This document shows positions 53,969-64,000 of a stretch of DNA of 64,000 bases, in pieces. Origin of the DNA: Phaffia rhodozyma (Eukaryota; Basidiomycota; Tremellomycetes; Cystofilobasidiales; Mrakiaceae). Position numbers and translations under genes: made by a program. Positions within the stretch are counted from its first letter, which is position 1, and every line of letters starts with the position of its first letter. Below the pieces are notes generated by a model that was given only the letters and a program-made list of their open reading frames with translations, searched no databases and had not been told where the DNA came from. The stretch lies in NCBI GenBank assembly GCA_014706385.1, contig JACGZH010000006.1:1240001-1304000 (forward strand), in the 5' to 3' direction.

Positions 53969-56900
53969 TCAAACGTTCACCCCTCTTACGAGAAGAAGTT
54001 GACTTAACCACGTATCGCTATACGCTCTGACCTCGCCCTCTTTCTCCTTCTCCTTCTCCTTCTCCTTCTCCTTCTCCTTCTCCTTCTCCTTCTCCTTCTC
54101 CTTCTCCTTCTCCTTCTCATCTTCATTCTCACTGATTCTATCCAAACCGTCTTTCACATCGGTCTCACCTCCTTCTCCCTCTGTGGGGTCGCCTGTCGGT
54201 GAGCGAACAAGAATGTGGGGCGGCCGGTAAGTCGTCACCGGCGTGATCGGCGTGGCTGTCGCTGAAGGACAGAGTGAGAACGATTCGGAAAACATCGAGC
54301 CTGGCTGTGTTTGTGTCTGGTTCTTTGTCCATCGGTGACCGTTAATACTGGTTGTATCGTTGGCAGGGATAGGACCTTGGGGAGAACGAATTTCGCCCCA
54401 TTGAACTTTTGAGGGTCTTCTCGATGGAGCCTGTCCACCGAGTCTCGGATCATCTGATCCTGCGCCTAACGTATGGGCATCCCCACCAGCACTCAGACGA
54501 GCTTCTTGAAGGACACATTCGTTCTTGGTTCTAAACAGCCTGAAAGGCTCCCATGTGAATGACCCACCAACGGAGCTGACGTCTATCGTTGGTGGCAAGA
54601 TTGCTCTGAACACAACCATATACGAAGGTTCTTTTCCCTGCACATGGACGAATCCTCGTGTGGTAGTAGTGGTATTGGTAGTCGATGAGGGGGGTGAAAG
54701 AGTGATGATTGATGGACAGATAACGAAGCTCTTGACGAGGATCTTGAGAACATCCTGTGGTAGTCTTCTGAGCATCGACAGGATCGAATCAATCAGTACG
54801 ATCTGTAGTTGATCAGGCTCAGTGTTGTTGAACGAGGATGATGCTTCATGAAGCATCTGTTCTAAAGTCGATCCGTCCATCTTAGCAATTGCCTCTCCAA
54901 GTTCGTTGATCGACAGAGCCAAGTGGGATCGTTTGATATCTTTATGAGTGGAAGCCTGAGAGGACGCGATCGATCCATCGGCCAGAGTCACTCCAAACTC
55001 CTTCATCGGGATATTCGTCCTGTCAACCTCTCCCAGAAGAATCTTCAACCCTTCAAACGGTAATGGCTGTACGGCTAGCGCGCCGACATAGACTCTCCCT
55101 TGCGCCTTCGGGACCGTCGGCTTCAGCCTAGTGAAAATCTCCATAGATTGAACGAACGGTAACATGTCGGCTAGGGGAACAGAGAGCACGGTGGACATGA
55201 TTCTGCACATCGCCGAAGACTCTACAAAGGTGTACCCTCGTCTGTTGTAGAGCGCCCGGTCGGTGTGGTTCTCACAACGCCCTGCCAAGAGAAGAAGTTG
55301 TCCTCTGGAAACTGTGTTGACTGCACCTGACGGTTCATGCGTTTCTGGGGTAGAGGAGAACGAGACAAAGCCGGTAGTAAAGATTCGATCATACAGGACA
55401 CCCAGCATCCGAGCATTCTTTGCACTACCCGTCAATTCGACCGCCAAAGTGGCGGCTGCCTCTGTGAACTTTGATACAAACCTCCTCGCGCTAGCTTTTA
55501 ACGGTCTGGGTGTTGTTGAGCTCATCGAGCCGAACGATCGAGCGATGTTTGGTGAGAAGGCAGAGACAAACGATGTGACATCTCCGCTTTCTTCCAACAT
55601 CGACCGACCGGTGGGTGAATTATCAGCCTCTATATCGAGAGACATAGTAGATTGACGTCGGCTTGAGGCCTTGTTGTTGTTGCTACTGTTGTAGGACGAT
55701 GATAAAGTAGGATAAGACCCGGGTTGTTTCCAACTCCATGTGGACCGAAGAGAGGCGACGAATGCCGGATGGCTATTTGTCAGATCGAAATCCTGTACGC
55801 TCGATGAATCCAAACTCTCCTCATCAAACCTAGTACCAGAGAATCGATGAGGCATGTGAGATTTCCAACTTGATCGTTTGTGAGCGTTTGGGTGTTGATG
55901 AACGGTCTGTAGTTGATCTAAATTTCCAAGACTGTACAACGGAAGGACACCATCCGGCGTGACGAGGACATGTCCCTTTTCGTCGAATATAGCGGCAGCG
56001 AGGACGACACCTCGTCGACGGGCCTTGTGGGCAATCATCCTTCGGTGGGCCAGGCTAACAGACGCGACGGTCACCACACACGCGACGACGGCCAAACCGG
56101 CGACAAGTCCGGAAATTAGCCGTCTAGCGGTCCCTTGTGTCGTTTTGGACGGAATGTCTGTGATCCCGAGAGAAAACAGAAGGAAAAGAGACGAAGAATT
56201 CGGCGTTATTGGATGAAAGAAGGGGAGAAAGTGGGCTTGTGATAGATCAGATTTGGAGGAATTAACACATACCGACTAGATCGGCATTGACAGCATAAGA
56301 AGTTCCCAGCACCGCGGTCCAGTGCATCAAACTGGTCGCTCCTCCAAGGATGCAGCTTGTAGCTAAGCGTTTCAACAGAGAGTGCTTCAACTTTGGTCTC
56401 AACACTAAAAACAACACCCACAGCCCGACGGTGACCGCTCCACAGGCAATCAAGACGGAGAGCACGACTAGAAATGGAGAATAGGCGACATAGGGTATTG
56501 AGTTGATTGATCTTTGGCCGAGGTAGTCTGTTGTGCGCAAGAGGAAGAGGAATCCTAGAGGCGTCAGTCTGGCCAGAAAGATGTTGAAAGAAAGGAAGAG
56601 GAAAGAGGAGCACAGACTTACGCATCCCGGCGACTCCGAATCCACAGATTGTACCGGCGATGACGACCTTCCAAACCTCGAACCTTGTGACGTCCCTCAG
56701 GCCGAGTTCCCTAATCCACCAATTCACAATTTTGCCTCTGCCTTTCGTGCCAATCTCTTGATCTGTTGTGCTATCTGTCGTTGATCCTCCTATAGACGAC
56801 CGAGATCTTTTGGAAAGATCTATGTGATTTGTCCATTCGGTGGATTGGTACTCGTGATTGATCCGTTCCTTTTGACCATGATCATGGTCGAGTTTTTGGT

Positions 56901-58489
56901 CAGGTTCAGAGATTTCCGATCCATCGTCGTCGCCTTGTTTTTTGCTCAGCGGTTTGTGCGGCTCGGACCATGATGCCTCTACCGATTCTATTCGAACTTG
57001 ATTCCCGTCCTTCATGATTTCTTCTTCAACATAACTCGGCTTCTCTTCGCTGATCGGTTTGAATCCCATCCCTTTTTCTTCTTCGAACAGCGCGGAGAAA
57101 ATCCCTCTGTTGTACTTCCCTGATTGAAAATTTGAGAGTACAGGTACAACATCCTGTGAGGGAATTCGATTGAGCATCCCTCCGCCCACAGCAGAGTCTG
57201 CAAACTCTTCAAAGCTCATCCGTCGACCCGACAACGGGATCGATGTAACGGAGAGATATGAAGAATATGGATTTCGAGTCTGGACAGGAGTTCGGCTAAG
57301 GGGAGAGTCGTTTTCATCGACCTTGCTGTTGTTGTTGTTGTTGTTGTTGTTATTTTCGATGATGGTGACTGGGGTATTGCTTGGGTTTGAAGTTGGGTAT
57401 TCATTTGAAGGAAAAGGGTCGCCAAGAGTATGCGAAGGATGAACAGAGGAGGAAGAAGAAGAAGAAGAAGAAGAAGAAGAAACTAGAGGCGAAGGCGGAG
57501 GCTGAGGCTGAGAGAGAGAAGAGAGAGAATGATGAAGCGTAGGTTTCATAGGTATCGACTGAGAAAACACTCCACTCTTTATCGTCGAGTTTTCATTTTG
57601 TTCTTTCCCTAGCTGATTTACTCTTGGAGCCTGTGCCGTCTGTACCATCTCTGAGGCGAACGGCAGATGCTGTTTCTTCTTCTTTTTCCGCGTCTCTCTC
57701 CATTCGGTGAGGAGACCCTCGACATCGAGTCCGTTCACGGCAAACGCGGCACACATGCTGACGACGCTGACGATAAGACTGAGGACGGTGTAACCGGGAG
57801 AATACGATAATCTGATCCGGTGGATTCCATAAACTCGAAAATCGGATGCCGGGATTAACAGAGTGATTGAATTGTTGCCAATGTAGTGCCTGTGACAGGG
57901 ATATAGCATCAAGTTGAAGTCAAAAGACAAGGGGGAGGGGACGGAAGATGGAGAGAAGGGAAACAAGGAAGGCAGGAAGAAAAACTGAACGTAATGAATA
58001 TCTAGTCTGGACGGTTAGAAAAACACAGACAGAGGAAGGGACATACATGGCAAATGTTGATACTGCTCCGAAAGAAACTCCAGCACCTATGAGGAGACCA
58101 ATGTTCCATGCACCTCGGTTGGCCGTTCTGTAAGATAAATTTGAGATGATGCGGATGGTTAGTACTACGAACGAATGGAGTGAGAGAGAGAGAGAGAGAG
58201 AGAGAGGAGGAAACCCCCGGAGAGCCAACCTGCGCAACAAGAGTTCAATGGTCGACGCCGAGCCAACGATAGCAATGAGCACACTGAGTACGACTTTAGG
58301 AAGCGTCGATTGATGAAAGAAACAGAAAGAGAACGACAAATGGTCAATAACACGCAAGCACACCGAACGCGAGCCCACAAAACACTAACCAAAGCCCGGT
58401 TGGTATGATTGGCAGAGCTGGATCTTGGCTGGATCGTCTCCTTGGTATGGAGCACCCACACCTGCTCTTGAAAAAAGATGAGTGGGCAT
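53969..58489 (-). CDS. MHYT-domain multi-pass membrane receptor with large cytosolic region
   Basis: Start MPTHLFSRAGVGAPYQGDDP at 58489. MHYT domains are multi-helix sensors thought to bind metal and diatomic gases through His residues. The spliced protein has three signature motifs: FAMHYIGNNSIT (intron at 57900-58046 splits the Met codon), VAGMHYLGQRSI (intron at 56528-56621 splits the His codon) and SLMHWTAVLG (uninterrupted, near 56325). Between motifs 1 and 2 lies a long cytosolic Ser/Asn-rich insertion with poly-Asn and poly-Ser. After the last helix (VAGLAVVACVVTVASVSLAH) comes a roughly 680-residue region with a PAS-like start (VVLAAAIFDEKGHVLVTPDG) and a Glu-Lys repeat tract near the end. 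No kinase, cyclase or EAL/GGDEF domain is recognisable. The sensed ligand and output are unknown. Confidence 0.82.
54042..54117 (-). repeat. Hexanucleotide repeat encoding (Glu-Lys)n
   Basis: About twelve tandem GAGAAG units on the sense strand near the 3' end of the MHYT gene, read as alternating Glu-Lys. Confidence 0.95.
57325..57351 (-). repeat. Poly-Asn trinucleotide repeat
   Basis: (AAC/AAT)n on the sense strand of the MHYT gene, encoding a run of about nine Asn in the cytosolic insertion. A second triplet tract at about 57452-57481 encodes poly-Ser. Confidence 0.85.
58182..58206 (-). repeat. (CT)n dinucleotide microsatellite in an intron
   Basis: GA on the plus strand, CT on the sense strand of the MHYT gene; it lies in the intron upstream of the exon NRGAWNIGLLIG. 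Confidence 0.9.
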
Positions 58490-59420
58490 GATCGCTCAGG
58501 CTCTTTGAGCGTGTGTATCTCTATGTGTGTGTGTGTATGTATGTGGGTGGGTGTGATATCCTGAACGAAGGCCGAGTGAGTGACTGTCCCAGTGGGACCA
58601 ACGGGAGTGTTAGCGAGAGCGAGACAATGGGTGGATGGATGGAGGGTGAGGGTTCGGTAGACAAAAGGGTCACGTGATTGTCGGTGTTTTTCATTTAGAT
58701 CGGCCTATGATCCGGTGGCTTGTGACGAACGGCAGGGCAGATTAAGGATCCAGCCCGCCAGGGCGGCGTGGTTAATTCTATCGATCGGACCTGATCGCCT
58801 GCCCGCTTTGGCCAAAAGACGCTGCGCTCAGGCTGTGTCAATGCTGCGGTTCCTTCGGCACCTTTCCTTAATTACTCTCTGATCTGTACCCTGTTGTTGG
58901 GCGTGGTGTCTTTAGTAAGAGTTTGTAGTCTCACCCTAATACGTTTTCTACCAAGAACTGTAGTGTTTTCTGTAGTATTTTCTGGCTTTGTATTCTCTCT
59001 GTCTCTATTCCTTGCCCTAATACCTTCTATAGTGTGTTCACCCTGTAGTCCTCCGATACTGCCTTCCTCTGATGTCTTCTCTGTCGTCTCTTTCTATCGA
59101 GCTGCCATAGCCATCTGTTTGAACGACCTCTTGCTTGCTTCTCTGAAGTCTCTACACTACCGTCGTTGACTCTCTGTGGTCAATGTCTCTGTCTCTGACC
59201 TCAAGGGCTCCCTCTGAGGTGTCTTGCCACAAAGCGGTGCACCGGCCAACACCTGCTAGTCTCAACGAATCGAAACCCTTTCTTCCCAGATCTCTAGCTC
59301 TCTAGCTCTCTCTCTCCCTCTCTTTATCGACCTGGTCATCTCGCCCTTCACACAGCTCATCCTACAGCATACTCACACCTTCACTCATACATCTAGCTCA
59401 GAGCTCATATATACACACAA
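58490..59420. promoter_or_regulatory. Divergent promoter region of the MHYT and TFIIF beta genes
   Basis: About 930 bases between opposed start codons. It includes a CACGTG box within GTCACGTGATTG near 58672, a GC-rich inverted repeat CCGCCAGGGCGG near 58756, and a pyrimidine-rich leader before the TFIIF start. A hydrophobic open frame at 58894-59169 is judged non-coding. Confidence 0.45.
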
Positions 59421-60919
59421 ATGGCGGACGAGAACGACGGATTTGTCATGGATATGGACAAGGAAGGCGCCGAGGACGGCTCGGTTGAGAACGATGGCCA
59501 GGTCGAAGAGTTTCTCGAACTCGAGAACGGTTACGACGGTAGAAAGATCTGGTTGGTCAAGGTTAGTTCGTTGTGCATTCGCTTCTTGCTAGGAAAGATC
59601 GGACATGTGAAGCCTATGTTCTCCTTGTCTCTCCTTAGGTCCCAAAGTTTCTACAGGAACGATGGGCACAGGTCCAGGAAGCCGGACTTCACCTGGCAAC
59701 CATGAGGGTATACGATGTGTATGTACCTCTTGTCTTTCATTCTCTTGCTCTTTCTTCTCGTCCAGCTCAGTTTTTTCTATCCAAACACTCATCCGGAATC
59801 GGACAACCGCTCATCACATTTCTTCTTGTTTCCTTCACACAGACAACCGGGAGAGACTCAGCCAAAGATCTCGCTTCTTCTTCCACCGGAACCAGGGTAC
59901 GACACCTCGAAACTGGTCACAGAGTATGAACTCTCGTTGACACCAGCCACCACGGATGACGGCGACCCGAAGCGTTTGGGTTTCATCTTTAAAGAGACTC
60001 CCAAGGATGACCACCGACGGGGTAGGTGTCTCTTCTTGGTCCTCTCCTTGCCCTTCTTGCCTTTCCTTGTTAGCTCTCGCTCTTGTTTCACTAACTTTTG
60101 TCGCTGTCCTCTTTCAGTATACCCAAAGATCTACTCGAAAATCCATCACGAAGCCTCCCTCCGTCCCAGATCCGGACCAGCATACAGCGCAATGATGAGA
60201 GACCGTCAGGCGAGAGCGGACAAGCCAAAGCGGACGTTAAAGTTGCTGGACGAAGAGAAAGAAGGCGCAGGAAAGATGGCCATGATGGCCAGTGGGTTCG
60301 TTCAAGGTGGAGCGGCTACCGGAGCCGATCGAACAAAGGGCAAGTTTGGTGGTTTCGTGAGTATTTCTTTAGTTCTTGCCCTCTCTCTCTCTCTCTCTTT
60401 CTGCCGAATTCCTAGTGTTATCCTTCTTCTTCCCTTTTCTCTATTTCCTCTATTTTCCTTTCTAAAGATAGTTTTTGCTCGATTTGACTACAGCAACCGC
60501 CGTCGAAAAAGTCGTTGGACAAGGCGACCCGACTACCTCGGAACGAACTGTTGGACTTGTTGTTTTCTCATTTCGACAAGCACGAGTACTGGCGGCTCAA
60601 AGGACTTCGGGAAAAAACCGCTCAACCAGAGATCTACCTCAAGGAGGTCATGATGGATATAGCGGTGGCCGTAAAGTCTGGGCCGTACACTGGATATTGG
60701 ACGTTGATGGATGTATACAAGCAAGCCGGGAAGGAAAGAAGAAGGAAGGAGGAAGAGGAAGAGAGCAAGAGGTTGGCCGCCGCCAGCAGTACCACCACGG
60801 CGCACTCGGATAGCCAACCGTCAGGTTCAAACGCTGATCTCGGACAAGGACAAGATGGTCTGACAGGGAGCGCATCCGCCTCGGACGATGAAGATGACGA
60901 GGATATGGAAGAAGTTTAG
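59421..60919 (+). CDS. TFG2: Transcription initiation factor TFIIF subunit beta
   Basis: Partner of TFIIF alpha; binds RNA polymerase II in the pre-initiation complex. Start MADENDGFVMDMDKEG with an acidic leader, then RKIWLVK joined across an intron to VPKFLQERWAQVQEAG (the family's WLVKVPxFL.xxW block). Later exons carry YELSLTPATTDDGDPKR, VYPKIYSKIHHEASLRP and DRQARADKPKRTLKLL. The C-terminal winged helix has LPRNELLDLLFSHFDKHEYW, LREKTAQPEIYLKEVM and TGYWTLMDVYKQ, as in yeast Tfg2. It ends in an acidic tail SDDEDDEDMEEV. About six exons; the small exon around MRVYD near 59700 is the least sure. Confidence 0.92.
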
Positions 60920-61424
60920 GACATCTGGGTTGTCTGTCCTCTTCAACCAAGCTCGTTTTCTGCTCGATAGGAGGGTGATATAGTGAGTGTACCTTTGTCC
61001 GTCATGGTCGTGGTCACCTCATTCATCCTGACCAGGCATGATGTTCCTTCTCTCTCCTCGCGCCTTTTGGCTATGAACCGGCTTGGCTCTTGTGTACCAG
61101 TGTAGTCAAAAGAAAAAAAGAAAAAAAAAGGAAAATGAAAGCTCTAAATCCTCTTTTCCTAAATAAATTCTAATGGCCTGAGCGTCTGTTGGAATACTGT
61201 ATAAAGAAGTGCATCATATCGTATCTAGCCTGGTCTATCCTATGCCTAGATACACGTAAAGAAACTTTTACAAAACAACTCGCCATCGTTCGGAACATGA
61301 TATTTTAACTACAAGACTAAGAAAGCCCTAATGAAGACAAGACAGAAGGTCATCGGGATAGCATGAGGGCACATGGTTCCTTCATCTTTTCAAGGTTCTG
61401 TACAAAGGTATGAACCCAAACTAG
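60920..61424. other. Intergenic, convergent 3' ends
   Basis: Between the TFIIF beta and HSBP1-like stops. AT-rich with short A runs; no gene seen. Confidence 0.55.
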
Positions 61425-62141
61425 TCATGGCGCAGAACCATCGGCAGGAGCGGAAGCCAGACCGGAAGAAGTAGACGTAGCCGATGTAGGACCTGCCGAC
61501 AAAGACGGGGTTGATGTCGATGATGGGGCAATTGGTGTACTGAGGATCTCTGAAATCGAGATCTCCAACGAATCTATACGTGTCGACATCTTGTTGACTT
61601 TATGTTTGGAATACCCGTTTTGGTGTTTCTCGAAGTAAGCGACAAGGCTCTACAAAGCATCGAAACTCGGAAACAAGACTCACGTTTCTCTCTGAGTATG
61701 CGGAGAGAGTTAACAGGATCGTTCGATGATCATCTCGGACATCGTCAGCTCACTGACCAACCAAACAGAGAGAGGTAGTCCGTCATAGATGGAAACGGGA
61801 CAGAAGGAAGGCTCACAGGACTTCTGTCGATGTTTCGTTGTACTTGTCTTCTAATTGAGCCATCATTGAATCAATCTGAGTTTCTCGGTTGGTTCATTCG
61901 TTTGTTCGATACAACACTCGACAGTAAGCCCGATGGATCGTTTGACTTTGGATAACACAGTAGAGAGACATGGAAAGAAACGAGAACGCACAAAGTTCAT
62001 CAACTCTGCAGGTGAGCTGACGCCCTCTGCGGTTGATAGTTTTCCATCTGGCTTGTCAGTTGTATCGGTCAAGGGCGATGCCTTTTTCGTCGTTGTCATT
62101 GCTGTTGTTGTTGTCGTCGGCAGAGGCATGGAAGATGGCAT
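61425..62141 (-). CDS. Heat shock factor-binding protein 1 (HSBP1)-like coiled-coil protein
   Basis: Start MPSSMPLPTTTTTAMTTTKK at 62141. Exon 61992-62141 ends SSPAELMNF and joins in phase 0 to exon 61875-61817 (IDSMMAQLEDKYNETSTEVL); a later exon has KVNKMSTRIDSLEISISEIL. Together these match the HSBP1 helix, whose typical form is ELTxFVxxLLxQLExxFxxMSxxIL...MSxRIDxLExSIxDL. HSBP1 is a small trimeric coiled coil that binds heat-shock factor and, in animals, also acts in WASH complex assembly. Unlike the usual 70-90-residue proteins it has a Thr-rich N-terminal extension and a Ser/Thr/Pro/Ala-rich tail ending PADGSAP. Exon structure between 61816 and about 61650 is unresolved and may add residues inside the coil. 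Confidence 0.7.
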
Positions 62142-62159
62142 CGGCTGCTAGTATGGACG

Positions 62160-62204
<45 letters not shown>

Positions 62205-62453
62205 GGATGGATGGAATGATGAGGATCGAAGAGTATTCTTTCTTTTGGTCGTGTCTTCTCGTTCTTCCATCAACAACATCAACCGTTCGATCGAGCGACC
62301 GTCCGACGACAAAGAGTTTTCGTCTGAGATCCTTCTCTGTTCGAAAGCAGGACAAACATCGGTCTCCCGGAAGTTCACGCTCTTCTTCTTCCCATCTATC
62401 GTCTTGACCGAAGAAGAACGGAACACTCACGCATCTACATTTACACGCGCAAG
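62142..62453. promoter_or_regulatory. Divergent promoter region with a GAT triplet microsatellite
   Basis: About 310 bases between the HSBP1-like start and the start of the last gene. A (GAT)n tract of about 13 units lies at 62162-62201. Confidence 0.5.
62162..62201 (+). repeat. (GAT)n trinucleotide microsatellite
   Basis: About thirteen tandem units, outside any gene I can support. Confidence 0.95.
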
Positions 62454-63623
62454 ATGCTGGGACTCATCAACTCACTCTCTTCTTATATCACCTTTGTGAT
62501 CCTTATCCTACCATTCGTCCTCCCTCGAGTGCCTCGGTTGATAGCATACACCAGGTCCCTATCCTCATCTAAACTTCTCCGTCCTTTAATATCATCTCCA
62601 TCTGTTCTTGCTCTCCTTGGTTCCCATAGTGTCTACCATGTTTACCGGTTGTTTCGCCCACCGTTGAACATCTTCACTCAAACTGGCCTCCCATTGTTCT
62701 CCTCTTCGATTCGTCGGATCAGAGAGGAACTTATTCGGTCGACCTACCCTGAGCTTATGTCTGATCGAACAGGACTCGCCAGCAAGCCTACTCTTCCGTC
62801 GCATCTGCAATACGTATTGGGCAAGTTGACGTCGTATGACACTCGAGCAATCTACGCACGATTTGGACATGACACTCTTCGAGGATGTACTTGGTGTTCA
62901 CCTGTCGAGTTCACAGATTGGTGGGCCTACAGAGCTACCAGCATCGGGCTAGATTATCTAGGCGAAGGCATCGCCTTGGCCTGGCTCGCAGGGTTGATAG
63001 GGAGAGGAAGGTGGAGAGTGGTGTTGGGCTGGGCCATCGGTTTGGGGTTCGTTCTAGAGATTGCCACGGCTGGTCTTAAGGGAATCGAAACCACTCGAGG
63101 AGACGGCGAGCAGGTCGGTCTCCATCATGTCCTTTCCTCCCTTGTTTCTCTGTTGATCTTTGTCGGACGTGCCAACATGCTGACCGAAAGTTCTCACTCT
63201 CTCACTCTCTCACTCTGCTCAACTCTCAAACAGCTCTCGGTCAAACTAGAAACGATCAGGCACATCATATTCATTATCCTTCCCTTCCTTCTTCCTTTGC
63301 TCTCCCCTCCTCCGGCTCCACCATCTCAGACCTCTCCTCTTGTCGCGCTCCCCCGAGTAGCTCCTCAACTAGAAGCTCTTCTATCTCACCTGAAGCTGAT
63401 CGAGACATCTCGTCTGGCTGTCGTTCGTCAACCTGTGCTTCGATCAAAACTCGTCCACGTAGGCGAACGCTTAGCAGAAGACGCAGCTTGGGGAAGTAAG
63501 GACCCAAACGTCAGAGAGCAAGGGGAACGGGTTGGATTGACGGCGGAGAGAGGTATCAGAGGTGGTCTCAGAGAAGGAGCCGGGGCGTTCTTGGAGGGCG
63601 CTAGGAACAGAATAGAGAAATAA
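62454..63623 (+). CDS. Unknown multi-pass membrane protein
   Basis: A 389-codon uninterrupted frame from MLGLINSLSSYITFVIL, the only apparently intron-free gene in the window. Hydrophobic segments at about residues 10-28 (SYITFVILILPFVLP), 165-182 (LGEGIALAWLAGLIG), 188-206 (VVLGWAIGLGFVLEIATAG), 226-240 (LSSLVSLLIFVG) and 270-287 (IIFIILPFLLPLLSP). A Cys/Trp motif RGCTWCSPVEFTDWW sits in the first large loop. The C-terminal 90 residues are amphipathic and charged. I recognise no family; a fungal-specific organelle membrane protein is the best guess. The start is the first ATG of the frame and is followed by a plausible membrane anchor. Confidence 0.7.
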   Translation: MLGLINSLSSYITFVILILPFVLPRVPRLIAYTRSLSSSKLLRPLISSPSVLALLGSHSVYHVYRLFRPPLNIFTQTGLPLFSSSIRRIREELIRSTYPELMSDRTGLASKPTLPSHLQYVLGKLTSYDTRAIYARFGHDTLRGCTWCSPVEFTDWWAYRATSIGLDYLGEGIALAWLAGLIGRGRWRVVLGWAIGLGFVLEIATAGLKGIETTRGDGEQVGLHHVLSSLVSLLIFVGRANMLTESSHSLTLSLCSTLKQLSVKLETIRHIIFIILPFLLPLLSPPPAPPSQTSPLVALPRVAPQLEALLSHLKLIETSRLAVVRQPVLRSKLVHVGERLAEDAAWGSKDPNVREQGERVGLTAERGIRGGLREGAGAFLEGARNRIEK

Positions 63624-64000
63624 TCTTCTGTCCGAGGGGGGAAATCAGCGCTCAGGTTTAGATATAGATGTGCTGTCTGTACTCCGAGTGGGAATGGCAA
63701 TATCATCTGGTTCGTTTCAGATTGCCCTCGATCATGCGCGGACATCACAAGGGTTAGACCACCAGGTTTCCTACATATTTGAGGCAGCGTAAGCACAACA
63801 ACAAAGTAATGTCTTTTGATATCATCTTTGATGAAGAAAATGTATGTACGGGCAGGTAGAGTGGGATGAGATATGCATGTAAGAAATCCATTAGAGTTGA
63901 TCACAAAGTGATAGGAAGAATAAACGTGAATGTAGCTTTCCGTTCGAGATGATACAACAACGTAAGCGCGAAAAAGCCAAGGCCAAAGATATAAAACAGA
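63624..64000. other. Right-end flank without a visible gene
   Basis: 3' region of the last gene, running off the window. No coding frame with support on either strand. Confidence 0.5.

Noticed and set aside
58894..59169. A hydrophobic 91-codon frame upstream of TFIIF beta
   Set aside because: Pyrimidine-rich leader sequence translates to Leu/Ser/Phe-rich peptide; no conserved pattern, and the position fits a 5' UTR.

Overview
The window is nuclear DNA of an intron-dense fungus, most likely a basidiomycete yeast of the Tremellomycetes type (an inference; no rRNA or marker gene is present to name the species). Reasons: tightly packed genes on both strands, almost all cut by many small introns whose donors fit GTNNGT, fungal-type proteins (ATP sulfurylase with an APS-kinase-like tail, allantoinase, CFEM-like cell-surface protein, FAB1, SFT2, a three-KH protein) and a divergent H2A-H2B pair. 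I saw no rRNA, tRNA, CRISPR array, transposon or viral copy. Gene calls are exon chains inferred by eye from reading-frame continuity, splice-site sequence and family alignment from memory; start codons of a few genes are uncertain.

Layout, left to right: U2AF large subunit (+, 5' end off the window); a CFEM-like membrane protein (-); a 3-methyladenine DNA glycosylase (-); SFT2 (+, 12 exons); a PHD/TFIIS-M/SPOC transcription protein like Bye1 (+); Pescadillo/NOP7 (-); a mitochondrial PPR-like protein (+); a RagC/Gtr2-type GTPase (+); an unknown four-helix membrane protein (-); a probable mitochondrial RRM protein (+); allantoinase (-); histone H2B (-) and H2A (+) around one MCB-rich promoter; ATP sulfurylase (+); the 10-kb FAB1 lipid kinase gene (-); a triple-KH RNA-binding protein (-); an AP-1 type beta-adaptin (+); an MHYT-domain membrane receptor (-); TFIIF beta (+); an HSBP1-like coiled-coil protein (-); and an unknown multi-pass membrane protein (+).

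The genes are unrelated housekeeping genes and do not form a biosynthetic cluster. The most interesting signals are structural: the H2A start codon exists only after splicing (AT|G); seven perfect ACGCGT boxes lie between H2A and H2B; SFT2 has eleven introns in a 501-nt reading frame, with consecutive 10-, 7- and 11-nt exons; NOP7 has a 12-nt exon; U2AF itself carries a GC-AG intron; and a fungal MHYT receptor has two of its three signature motifs cut by introns.
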